Translations under genes and position numbers: made by a program
Shown: one piece after another, positions 8,160 through 16,084 of the stretch
How the letters are laid out: each line of letters starts with the position of its first letter
How positions within the stretch are numbered: position 1 is the first letter of the stretch
Notes under the pieces: generated by a model
Told to the model about the DNA's origin: nothing
Databases searched by the model: none
The model's input: only the letters and a program-made list of their open reading frames with translations
DNA from: Streptomyces sp. GESEQ-4
GTDB lineage: Bacteria; Actinomycetota; Actinomycetes; Streptomycetales; Streptomycetaceae
Direction: 5' to 3'
Assembly: GCF_017948455.1 (NCBI RefSeq)
Contig: NZ_JAFFSU010000008.1
Location: 62,001 to 126,000 of the forward strand
Length of the DNA: 64,000 bases

Positions 8160-9926
8160 ATGCGGCAGCACGCGGCCACGCTCCTGTGGCGGGCCGGACT
8201 CGCCCTCGCCCTGGTGTGCGTGATCGGTCTGCTGCCGTGGCTGGCGCGGACCGACCCGGCGCTCACCGTGCTCAAGGCCCGGTCAGCCGACCGTGACCCC
8301 ACGCCCGAGGTGCTGGCGGACATCCGCGACCGACTCGGCCTGGACGCGGGCCCCTTGCATCTGCTCGGCCAGTGGCTGGGCGGGCTGTGGCGCGGGGACG
8401 CGGGGCGGTCGTGGCTGTCGGGCAACGAGGTCATGCCCGATGTGCTGCAGGCGCTGGGCGTGTCCCTGCTGCTGATGGCGGTGTCGCTCGCCGTCGCCGT
8501 CCTCACCGCCGGGATCATCTGCGCCCGCACCCTGCGACGCGGCCGGCGTCGGCGGCGCACGGGTGGCAGCGGCTCCGCCGTCCTCGCCGCGCTGCCCGAG
8601 TTCCTCATCGCGTCCGTGCTCGCGACGGTCGTCGGAGTCCAGCTGGGCTGGCTGCCCGCACTCGGCTGGTACGGCCCCCAGAACACGGTGCTGCCCGCGC
8701 TCGCCCTCGGTCTGCCCGCCGGGGCCGTGCTCGGGCGGCTCCTCGACGACCTGCTGCCCGGCGCGTTCGCCGAGCCCTGGGCGCAGGCCGCCGACGCCCG
8801 CGGGATACCCCAGGGGCGGATCGCCCGGCACGCGCTGCGCCGCTGTCTGCCCGGACTGCTGCCGAACACCGGCCTGTTCGTCGTCGGCCTGACCGGCGGC
8901 TCCGTCGCCGTAGAGCAGATCTTCGACATCCCCGGCCTCGGCCGCACCACCCTCCAGGCCGCCCTCGCCCAGGACCTCCCCGTCCTCCAGGCCGGCACGC
9001 TCGCCCTCGTCCTGCTCGCCGCCGTGGCCGCGGGCGCCGCGAGCCTCCTCACCCGCCGACTGACCGGCCCCGCCCTGCGCGACAGCGCCCTGACCTCCCT
9101 GCACCGACCGGCCCCGCCGACCCGCGCCATCCTTCCCCTCGTCTACGGCGGCCTGCTCCTCGGCGTCGTGGCGCTCGGCCTGCCCCGCGACCCGCTCGCC
9201 CTCGACACCGGGCAACGCCTCCAACCACCGTCCCCGGCCCACCCGTTCGGCACCGACGCGCTCGGCCGGGACGTACTCGCCCGCGTCGGCCACGGCGCCC
9301 TCGACACCCTGCTGCTCGCCCTCGCGATCGGCGCCGTCGCGCTGCTGACCGGCGTACTCCTCGGACTGGTGCCCCGGATGTCCGGGCCGCTCGTCGACAC
9401 CGTCAACGCCGTGCCGCCGGTCCTCCTCGCGCTCCTCGTCACCGCCGTCGCGGGCAGCGGCACGCTCACGCCCGCGCTCGCCGTGAGCGCCGTCGCCTGG
9501 GCGCCGCTGGCCGCCCACACCTCCGCGCTGCTGCGGCAGGAACGCGCCGCCCTCCACATCACCGCCACCCGTGCCCTCGGCGCCGACCGCTGGTATGTGC
9601 TCCGCCGCGACCTGCTCCCCGCCGTCCTCCCACCCGTCACCCGGCACGCCCTGCTGCGCCTGCCCGGCACCGCCCTGGCCCTCGCCTCGCTCGCCTTCCT
9701 CGGCCTCGGCGCCCAGCCGCCGTCCCCGGAGTGGGGCCTGCTGCTCGCCGAGAACCAGCCCTACGCCGAACGCGCCTCCTGGGCGGTCCTCGCCCCCGCC
9801 GCCGTACTCGCCCTGCTCGGGGCACTCGCGGTGACCGCGGCCCGTATCAAGGTGATCCAACAGCCTGTGATCCAACAGTCTTTGAAACAAAGGGAGTTGG
9901 CTGCTTCCGGAACGGAAACCCCATGA
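8160..9926 (+). CDS. Fused DppB-DppC type ABC permease (588 aa)
   Basis: Two BPD-transport inner-membrane domains sit in one chain. Residues ~1-310 resemble DppB (LLMAVSLAVAVL, the EAA-like loop AQAADARGIPQGRIARHALRRCLPGLLPN, VEQIFDIPGLGR). Residues ~325-575 resemble DppC (HPFGTDALGRDVLARV, ATRALGADRWYVLRRDLLPAVLPP, FLGLGAQPPSPEWGLLL). In most bacteria these are separate genes. The usual ATP-binding subunits are not encoded next to it; the next gene is an MFS transporter whose ATG overlaps this stop (ATGA). The tail holds a 15-bp tandem repeat. Confidence 0.9.
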   Translation: MRQHAATLLWRAGLALALVCVIGLLPWLARTDPALTVLKARSADRDPTPEVLADIRDRLGLDAGPLHLLGQWLGGLWRGDAGRSWLSGNEVMPDVLQALGVSLLLMAVSLAVAVLTAGIICARTLRRGRRRRRTGGSGSAVLAALPEFLIASVLATVVGVQLGWLPALGWYGPQNTVLPALALGLPAGAVLGRLLDDLLPGAFAEPWAQAADARGIPQGRIARHALRRCLPGLLPNTGLFVVGLTGGSVAVEQIFDIPGLGRTTLQAALAQDLPVLQAGTLALVLLAAVAAGAASLLTRRLTGPALRDSALTSLHRPAPPTRAILPLVYGGLLLGVVALGLPRDPLALDTGQRLQPPSPAHPFGTDALGRDVLARVGHGALDTLLLALAIGAVALLTGVLLGLVPRMSGPLVDTVNAVPPVLLALLVTAVAGSGTLTPALAVSAVAWAPLAAHTSALLRQERAALHITATRALGADRWYVLRRDLLPAVLPPVTRHALLRLPGTALALASLAFLGLGAQPPSPEWGLLLAENQPYAERASWAVLAPAAVLALLGALAVTAARIKVIQQPVIQQSLKQRELAASGTETP

Positions 9927-11149
9927 CCACCCGGACGATGACCACGCGGACGCTCGCGCCACGCACCCGCCTGTCTCCGCTGCTGCGGCTGCTGATCCTC
10001 ACCCAACTCGCCTTCAACATCGGCTTCTACGCCGTCCTGCCCTTCCTCGCCGAGCACCTGGGGCAGGCGATCGGCCTGGCGGGCTGGCTGGTCGGGTTCG
10101 TCCTGGGCCTGCGGACCTTCAGCCAGCAGGGGCTGTTCGTGGTGGGCGGGGCGCTGGCCGACCGGTACGGCATCCGGCCCGTCGTGCTGGCGGGATGCGT
10201 GCTGCGGATCGCCGGGTTCGTGTGGCTCGGGTACGCGCGGGAGACCTGGTCGGTCATCGGCGCCGTGCTGCTCATCGGGTTCGCCGCCGCGCTGTTCTCG
10301 CCGGCCGTGGAGTCCGAGGTCGCGCGGCAGGCGGTGGTGTGGGAGGAGTCGGGTGGCGGCTCGCGCACGCGCGTGCTGGCGCTGTTCACCGTGGCCGGGC
10401 AGGCGGGCGCGTTCGTGGGGCCGTTGCTGGGCGGGCTGCTGCTGGGGGTGGACTTCCGTACGGTCTGTCTGGCCGGAGCGGGAATCTTCGTGCTCGTCCT
10501 CACCGGGCATGCGTGGCTGCTGCCGCAGCACATCCCGGGGCGGACCCGCGTCGAGTTCCGGGGCGGTATGAAGCTGCTGGTGCGCAACCGCCGCTTCCTC
10601 GCGCTGTGCTGCGGATACGGCGCCTATCTGCTCGCCTACAACCAGCTCTATCTGGCCCTGCCCGCGGAGGTGGAGCGCGCGGCCGGTTCGCAGGCGCCGC
10701 TGGCCTGGCTGTTCGCGCTGTCGTCGCTGCTGGTGGTGACGGCCCAGCTGCCGGTCACCCGCTGGGTGGGGGAGCGGCTGGAGATGCGCCGGTCGATGGT
10801 GGCCGGACTGCTGCTGATCGCCGCCGGGTTCGCGGTCGTGGCCGCCGCCCGGCCCGCCGGCTGGACCGGCATCACGGGACTGCTGCCCGCCGCGGGCTTC
10901 GTGGTGCTCCTCACCCTCGGCCAGATGCTCGTCGCGCCCGTCGCCCGAGCCTGGGTCCCCGACCTGGCGGAGGACGGGCGGCTCGGCCTCTACACCGGCG
11001 CCCTGTCATCGGTGTCCGGCCTGATCGTCCTGGCCGGCAGCTCAGCCACCGGCTCCCTGCTGGACACCGGCCTGCACCCGGCTGTGCCCTGGCTGGTACT
11101 GGCCGCCGTACCGCTCGCGGCGGTCGGGTTGCTGCCGCGTCGGGGGTGA
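9923..11149 (+). CDS. MFS transporter (408 aa)
   Basis: Twelve hydrophobic segments, the MFS signature loop GGALADRYGIRPVV (between helices 2 and 3) and the interdomain break around residue 200 identify a drug/metabolite:proton antiporter-like protein. The ATG at 9923 overlaps the permease stop, so it is the last gene of the GNAT/SBP/permease unit. A coupled importer plus MFS exporter is the arrangement used by opine metallophore systems such as staphylopine, but no biosynthetic gene for such a compound adjoins it. The last 79 bases are duplicated downstream. Confidence 0.88.
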   Translation: MTTRTMTTRTLAPRTRLSPLLRLLILTQLAFNIGFYAVLPFLAEHLGQAIGLAGWLVGFVLGLRTFSQQGLFVVGGALADRYGIRPVVLAGCVLRIAGFVWLGYARETWSVIGAVLLIGFAAALFSPAVESEVARQAVVWEESGGGSRTRVLALFTVAGQAGAFVGPLLGGLLLGVDFRTVCLAGAGIFVLVLTGHAWLLPQHIPGRTRVEFRGGMKLLVRNRRFLALCCGYGAYLLAYNQLYLALPAEVERAAGSQAPLAWLFALSSLLVVTAQLPVTRWVGERLEMRRSMVAGLLLIAAGFAVVAAARPAGWTGITGLLPAAGFVVLLTLGQMLVAPVARAWVPDLAEDGRLGLYTGALSSVSGLIVLAGSSATGSLLDTGLHPAVPWLVLAAVPLAAVGLLPRRG

Positions 11150-11239
11150 TTGGTCGGCGGGTTGTATCCGGCTGTGCTCTGGTTGGTGCTGGCGGTCGTG
11201 CTGGTCGCGGCGGTCGGACTGCTGCCGCGTCGCGGGTGA
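11071..11239 (+). repeat. Diverged duplication of the MFS gene 3' end (two 79-bp copies, 90-bp period)
   Basis: Bases 11071-11149 (the MFS C-terminus with its stop) recur at 11161-11239 with 15 mismatches by my count, about 81% identity. The copy still reads as a matching peptide tail ending LLPRRG and a stop, and most differences are synonymous or conservative. Confidence 0.8.
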
Positions 11240-11243
11240 GCGG

Positions 11244-12020
11244 TCAGCGGGCTGCGAGCTCGGGTTCCCGGACCTCCGCGGTGGCCTCCTGGCGCGGTGT
11301 CTTCTCGATCCGCGCCGTCCGGCACAGCCACAGCACATCGCGCCCGAACGACCACACCAGCAGCCCCAGCGCCAGCGCGACGATGCCGAACGTCGCCGGG
11401 TACGGCAGCAGCTTCGAGGCGCCGGCCAGCAGGAACACGCCCTGGAGCGCGGCCACCGTCTTGCGGGCCGTGCTCGGCGGGAGCGGGGCGTTGAGCCACG
11501 GCCAGACGCGGGCCGCGGCGACGAAGGCGTACCGCATGGCGCCGATCAGCAGCACCCACGGGCCCAGGAACATGGACACGTACACGCTGAGCACCAGGAT
11601 CAGAAACGCGTCGACCTCCATGTCGAAGCGGGCGCCGAGCGCCGTCGAGGTGCCGGTGCGGCGGGCGACCTTGCCGTCGACTCCGTCGAGGATCAGGGCC
11701 ACCGCGGTGAGTCCGACGAGGAGCGTGATGGGCGGCGGGCTCTGGAAGGAGTCCGCGACCAGGGCCGTGACACCGCCGACGAGGATGGAGCGGCCGAGGG
11801 TGACCCGGTTGGCGGGACCGAAGGACTGCAACCGGGACCGGTGCAGGGCCCGGGAGAGCACGGCCCAGGTGGCGATGGCGAAGGCGAGTCCGGTCAGCCA
11901 GCCCGCGGGCCCCATCCCGATCGCCGTGCCGAGCAGGGTCAGCACAAGGATCTGCACACCCGCTCCCAGAGCGGTCTCCTGCTGGACGAGCCTCGCGTCG
12001 TAAGTGTGGTTCAGGGCCAC
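11244..12020 (-). CDS. CDP-alcohol phosphatidyltransferase family protein (258 aa)
   Basis: The catalytic signature D-x2-D-G-x2-A-R-x8-G-x3-D-x3-D is present as DGVDGKVARRTG...GARFDMEVD. The protein has about six membrane helices, so it is an integral membrane enzyme that moves a phospho-alcohol between CDP-diacylglycerol (or CDP-alcohol) and an acceptor. The GTG at 12020 follows GGAGG with 7-base spacing. It is divergent from the MDR dehydrogenase gene and may share its promoter region. The acceptor alcohol is unknown; it differs from housekeeping PgsA/CdsA-type genes by context. Cluster membership is inferred from adjacency. Confidence 0.87.
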   Translation of the reverse strand: MALNHTYDARLVQQETALGAGVQILVLTLLGTAIGMGPAGWLTGLAFAIATWAVLSRALHRSRLQSFGPANRVTLGRSILVGGVTALVADSFQSPPPITLLVGLTAVALILDGVDGKVARRTGTSTALGARFDMEVDAFLILVLSVYVSMFLGPWVLLIGAMRYAFVAAARVWPWLNAPLPPSTARKTVAALQGVFLLAGASKLLPYPATFGIVALALGLLVWSFGRDVLWLCRTARIEKTPRQEATAEVREPELAAR

Positions 12021-12128
12021 CGAACATCCTCCGGCCGTGTGACAGAGTCGATCATCGCCGCTACGTTGTGCGCGGCCTGTGCACCTCTCCGTACGTGAAC
12101 AGCTTCCCGATCGTTCAGGAGGATTCCG

Positions 12129-13112
12129 ATGAACCGCACCGCACGCGCGTTCTGGCTCAACTCGCCTGGGCTCGGTGAGATACGCGAGGTGGACCTGCCG
12201 GAATGCGGCGCGGACGAAGTACTGGTACGCACGCTCTTCTCCGGCGTGAGCCGTGGCACGGAGACACTCGTGTTCCGCGGCGGCGTGCCCGAAAGCCAGT
12301 ACGCGGCGATGCGAGCACCGTTCCAGGAGGGCGAGTTCCCCGGCCCGGTGAAGTACGGCTACCTCAACGTCGGCGTAGTGGAGGAGGGGCCGACGGCACT
12401 GGTCGGTCGTACGGTCTTCTGCCTCTACCCGCATCAGACGCGGTACGTCGTCCCGGCCGCCGCCGTCACCGTGGTGCCGGAGTCGTTGCCCGCCTCGCAC
12501 GCGGTGCTCGCCGGCACGGTGGAGACCGCCGTGAACGCGCTCTGGGACGCGGCGCCCCTGGTCGGCGACCGGATCGCCGTGGTCGGCGGCGGCATGGTCG
12601 GCTGCTCGGTGGCCGCGCTGCTGGCGCGCTTCCCCGGCGTACGCGTCCAACTGGTCGACGCCGACCCGGCGCGGGCCAAGGTGGCAGAGGCACTCGGCGT
12701 CGGCTTCGCCGCCCCCGCGGACGCCCTCGGCGACTGCGACCTGGTCGTCCACGCCAGCGCCACGGAACAGGGCCTCACCCGCTCCCTGGAACTCCTCACC
12801 GACGAGGGCACGGTCCTCGAACTGAGCTGGTACGGGGACCGGCAGGTCAGCCTCCCGCTCGGCGAGGCCTTCCACTCCCGGCGCCTGGTCATCCGCAGCA
12901 GCCAGGTAGGCACCGTCTCCCCGGCCCGCCGCTCCAGCCGCACCTACGCCGACCGGCTCGCCCTCGCCCTGGACCTGCTCGCCGACCCGGCGCTCGACGC
13001 CCTCGTCACCGGGGAGAGCGCTTTCGAGGAACTCCCGGACGTGCTGCCACGGCTGGCCTCGGGCGAGATCCCGGCCCTGTGCCACCGGGTCCGATACGGC
13101 GACCCGACCTGA
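12129..13112 (+). CDS. MDR-superfamily dehydrogenase (zinc-type alcohol dehydrogenase-like)
   Basis: The 327-aa protein opens with MNRTARAFWLNSPGLGEIREVDLP. It contains the MDR features LFSGVSRGTETLVFRGG, KYGYLNVGVVEEG and the nucleotide-binding GGGMVGCSVAALLA. The usual catalytic-zinc Cys/His set of alcohol dehydrogenases is not obvious. The pattern resembles the BchC-like branch of short MDR enzymes (inference). It should oxidise or reduce a hydroxyl/keto group with NAD(P). The RBS AGGAGG lies just before the ATG at 12129. It is the first gene of a plus-strand series continuing with the PTPS-like, glycosyltransferase and methyltransferase genes. Confidence 0.82.
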   Translation: MNRTARAFWLNSPGLGEIREVDLPECGADEVLVRTLFSGVSRGTETLVFRGGVPESQYAAMRAPFQEGEFPGPVKYGYLNVGVVEEGPTALVGRTVFCLYPHQTRYVVPAAAVTVVPESLPASHAVLAGTVETAVNALWDAAPLVGDRIAVVGGGMVGCSVAALLARFPGVRVQLVDADPARAKVAEALGVGFAAPADALGDCDLVVHASATEQGLTRSLELLTDEGTVLELSWYGDRQVSLPLGEAFHSRRLVIRSSQVGTVSPARRSSRTYADRLALALDLLADPALDALVTGESAFEELPDVLPRLASGEIPALCHRVRYGDPT

Positions 13113-13263
13113 CGAATCGTTCAATGCGGGACGGCAAGCGCGCCTGACCTCCCAAAAAGGGGAACAGGTTCGCTGAACAAGGCATGGCAGACAGCCGTAC
13201 TACACGACATCCCCGGCGGCGATCGGCCGGGGACCAGACGCGCCGCACCTGGAGGGTCGTCCG

Positions 13264-13662
13264 TTGTTCAGCATCACCGTCCGCGATCACATCATGATCG
13301 CCCACAGCTTTCGCGGCGAGGTCTTCGGACCCGCGCAGCGCCTGCACGGAGCGACGTTCCTCGTGGACGCCACCTTCCGGCGCGAGCAGCTGGACGACGA
13401 CAACATCGTCGTCGACATCGGACTGGCGACCCAGGAGCTCGGTGCCGTAGTCAGCGAGCTGAACTACCGGAACCTCGACAACGAGCCGGACTTCGCGGGG
13501 GTCAACACCTCCACGGAGTTCCTGGCCAAGGTCATCGCCGACCGGCTCGCCGAGCGCATCGAGAAGGGCGCGCTCGGCGAGGGCGCCCGGGGTCTCGCGG
13601 GCCTCACCGTCACGCTGCACGAGTCGCATGTCGCCTGGGCGAGTTACGAGCGTGCCCTGTGA
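13264..13662 (+). CDS. 6-pyruvoyl-tetrahydropterin synthase/QueD-like protein with altered active site
   Basis: The 132-aa length and fold fit PTPS/QueD. The first zinc His is kept (AHSF, H14). The motif that reads C-x3-HGH in QueD is PAQRLHGA here, so the catalytic Cys is Ala24 and the second zinc His is Ala30, while H28 remains. The later Glu in LHESHVAWASY is kept. The normal reaction on dihydroneopterin triphosphate is therefore unlikely to be catalysed in the standard way. TTG start at 13264 with GGAGG eight bases upstream; the stop overlaps the glycosyltransferase start (GTGA). A 151-bp gap separates it from the MDR gene. Confidence 0.85.
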   Translation: MFSITVRDHIMIAHSFRGEVFGPAQRLHGATFLVDATFRREQLDDDNIVVDIGLATQELGAVVSELNYRNLDNEPDFAGVNTSTEFLAKVIADRLAERIEKGALGEGARGLAGLTVTLHESHVAWASYERAL

Positions 13663-14864
13663 CCGACACGACCATGGAGTCCTCGACCGACAGGGCTCTG
13701 GAGCCCCGGCGGCTCGAATACGTTCCCGTACAGCACTCCGCCCTGAAGAACGCCGAGATCATCCCCATGTCCCTGCGTTCCGTGCACTTCTTCATGCCCG
13801 GCGGCGTCGACGACCCGGCCCAGCCGAGCGGCGGCAACGCCTATGACCGGCGACTGTGTCTGGACCTGCCGGGCTTCGGCTGGCAGGTCGAGAAGCACAC
13901 CGTGGACGGCAGCTGGCCCCGGCCGGGGGTGGCGGCGCGCGAGGAACTCGCCCGCACGCTGCGGCAGTTGCCCGACGGCACGGTCGTCCTCCTGGACGGT
14001 CTGGTCGCCTGCGGCGTCCCCGAGATCATCCTCCCGGAGGCCGAACGCCTGAGCCTCGCCGTCCTCGTCCACCTGCCGCTCGGCGACGAGCGGGGTCTGA
14101 CGCCCGACGTGGCCGCGGAGCTGGACGCCAGGGAACGGACTGTGCTGCGGGCCGTTCCGGCCGTGATCGCCACGTCCGACTGGGCGGTCCGCCGCCTCGT
14201 CTCCCACCACGGGCTCGCCCCCGAGCGGGTCCATGTCGCTGCCCCCGGCGCCGACATCGCCCCCCTCGCCTCCGGCACGGACGGCGTCTCCCGGCTGCTG
14301 TGCGTCGCCGCGGTGACACCGCGCAAGGGGCAGCACCGGCTGGTGGAGGCGCTGGCCGCGGTGGCCGACCTGCCGTGGAGCTGCGTCTGCGTGGGCGGGC
14401 TCAGCCACGACCCGGAGTATGTGGCCGGACTGCGGTCGCTCATCGCCCGGTACGGCCTGGAGGACCGGCTCGTGCTGGCGGGACCGCAGGCCGGCGCCGA
14501 ACTCGACGCGAGCTATGCCTCCGCCGACCTGATGGTCCTCACCTCCTACGCCGAGACCTACGGCATGGCGGTGACGGAGGCGCTGGCGCGCGGCATCCCG
14601 GTGCTGGCGACGGACGTCGGCGGCCTGCCGGAGGCCGTCGGCCGCGCCCCCGACGGCGGCGTGCCCGGCATCCTCGTCCCACCGGAGGACCCTCAGGCTC
14701 TCGCCGCCGAACTGCGCGGCTGGTTCGGCGAGGCCGATGTACGACGCCGCCTCAAGGCGGCCGCCCGAGGGCGACGCGCCGCCCTCGACGGCTGGGCCAC
14801 CACGGCCCGCAGCCTGGCCGCGGTACTGGGCCGACTGCCGAACGAACCCAGGAGGGCGGCATGA
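13659..14864 (+). CDS. GT4-family glycosyltransferase (401 aa)
   Basis: GT-B fold glycosyltransferase. The donor-site signature is SYAETYGMAVTEALARGIPVLATDVGGLPEAV, with the E-x7-E motif. An N-terminal acceptor domain (SVHFFMPGGVDDP..GGNAYDRR) and LLCVAAVTPRKGQHRLVEAL precede it. It would attach a sugar from an NDP donor, probably at the inner membrane face, to the product of the preceding enzymes. The GTG at 13659 overlaps the PTPS-like stop and its own stop overlaps the methyltransferase ATG, so all three are translationally coupled. An internal ATG at 13767 is an alternative start. Confidence 0.9.
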   Translation: MTDTTMESSTDRALEPRRLEYVPVQHSALKNAEIIPMSLRSVHFFMPGGVDDPAQPSGGNAYDRRLCLDLPGFGWQVEKHTVDGSWPRPGVAAREELARTLRQLPDGTVVLLDGLVACGVPEIILPEAERLSLAVLVHLPLGDERGLTPDVAAELDARERTVLRAVPAVIATSDWAVRRLVSHHGLAPERVHVAAPGADIAPLASGTDGVSRLLCVAAVTPRKGQHRLVEALAAVADLPWSCVCVGGLSHDPEYVAGLRSLIARYGLEDRLVLAGPQAGAELDASYASADLMVLTSYAETYGMAVTEALARGIPVLATDVGGLPEAVGRAPDGGVPGILVPPEDPQALAAELRGWFGEADVRRRLKAAARGRRAALDGWATTARSLAAVLGRLPNEPRRAA

Positions 14865-16084
14865 GGAAGACAGCGACGACCCAGCGCGGCGGAGGCATTC
14901 CGGCCCAGCCGGGCCCGCGGGATGCCTCGGCCACGGCGGAACCCGGGGTGAGGCACATGGCACGATCGGCGGAGTCCGGGGCGAGGCAGGGTGGCCACGC
15001 GGCGGATGCGGGGGCGGCCGCGGCGAGGCAGGGCGCTCCTTCGATGGAGGCCGGGGCGAGCAGTGCCGTCCGGGCCGCGGAACCGGCGTCGGCGGCTGCT
15101 GTCGGCCAGGCGCCGGAGCAGGTGATGCCCGGCTCCGGTCCCGCATCCACCGACCAGGTGATCCCCGGAGCCGGTCCTGCCGCCGGTGTGGCCTCCCGGC
15201 CCGGCGAGCGGCCCACCGTGCGGTTGCGGGAGGACGCGCCTGAGGAGCCGGAGTCGCCGCGGTACGCGCCCGAGTGGCTTCAGCTGCGGGAAGGGGCGGA
15301 CGCGCTGGCGCGGGCGGGGGAGTTGCTCGATCCGCTGCGGATCCGGCTGGCGAATCTGCCGGGGCGGGCCGGCGGGCTGGTCGTGCACGACCTGGGCTGC
15401 GGCACCGGCTCGATGGGGCGCTGGCTGGCCCCCCGGCTGGACGGCCCCCAGCACTGGATCCTGCACGACCGCGACCCCTACCTCCTGCACTTCGCCGCCG
15501 TGGGCTCCCCGCGCTCCGCCGCCGACGGCAGCCGCGTCACCGTCGAGTCGCGCCGCGGCGACGTCGCCCGGCTCACCCCGGACGCCCTGGCCGGTGCCTC
15601 ACTGGTCACCGCGTCCGCACTTCTCGACGTCCTCACCCGCGAGGAGATCGACACCCTCGCCGCCGCCTGCACCGGCGCGGGCTGCCCGGCCCTGCTCACG
15701 CTCTCCGTCGCCGGACGCGTCGAACTGACGCCGTCCCACCCGCTGGACACGGAGATCGCGGAGGCGTTCAACGCCCACCAGCGACGTGCCGGTCTGCTCG
15801 GCCCGGACGCGGTCACCGCCGCCTGCGAGGCGTTCTCCGAACGCGGCGCGACGGTCCATCTGCACCCCAGCCCCTGGCGCCTCGGCCCCGACGAGGCCGA
15901 CCTCACCGCCCAGTGGCTGCGCGGCTGGGTCGGCGCGGCGGTCGAGGAACGCCCCGAACTGCGGGAACGCGCCGACGCGTACCTGGGTGACCGCCTGGAG
16001 GCCTGCGCCGCGGGCGAGTTGAACGTGATCGTCCACCACACCGACCTGCTGGCGCTGTCGCGTCCGATGGGCGGCTCGGCATGA
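14861..16084 (+). CDS. SAM-dependent class I methyltransferase with long disordered N-terminus (407 aa)
   Basis: AGGAGGGCGGC precedes the ATG at 14861. Residues ~1-130 are Ala/Gly/Ser/Pro-rich and look unstructured. The methyltransferase domain follows, with motif I VVHDLGCGTGSMGRWLAPRL (about residues 175-195), then ILHDRDPYLL and ASLVTASALLDVLT. Total length is greater than the usual ~270 aa because of the extension. It overlaps its neighbours at both ends by 4 bp and belongs to the glycosyltransferase operon. The methyl acceptor is unknown and may be the cluster product. Confidence 0.87.
   Translation: MRKTATTQRGGGIPAQPGPRDASATAEPGVRHMARSAESGARQGGHAADAGAAAARQGAPSMEAGASSAVRAAEPASAAAVGQAPEQVMPGSGPASTDQVIPGAGPAAGVASRPGERPTVRLREDAPEEPESPRYAPEWLQLREGADALARAGELLDPLRIRLANLPGRAGGLVVHDLGCGTGSMGRWLAPRLDGPQHWILHDRDPYLLHFAAVGSPRSAADGSRVTVESRRGDVARLTPDALAGASLVTASALLDVLTREEIDTLAAACTGAGCPALLTLSVAGRVELTPSHPLDTEIAEAFNAHQRRAGLLGPDAVTAACEAFSERGATVHLHPSPWRLGPDEADLTAQWLRGWVGAAVEERPELRERADAYLGDRLEACAAGELNVIVHHTDLLALSRPMGGSA

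Noticed and set aside
13113..13263. Small genes in the gap between the MDR and PTPS-like genes
   Set aside because: An 8-codon frame (MRDGKRA) and a second frame running into the PTPS gene out of phase lack good ribosome sites and composition support. The gap is probably untranslated.
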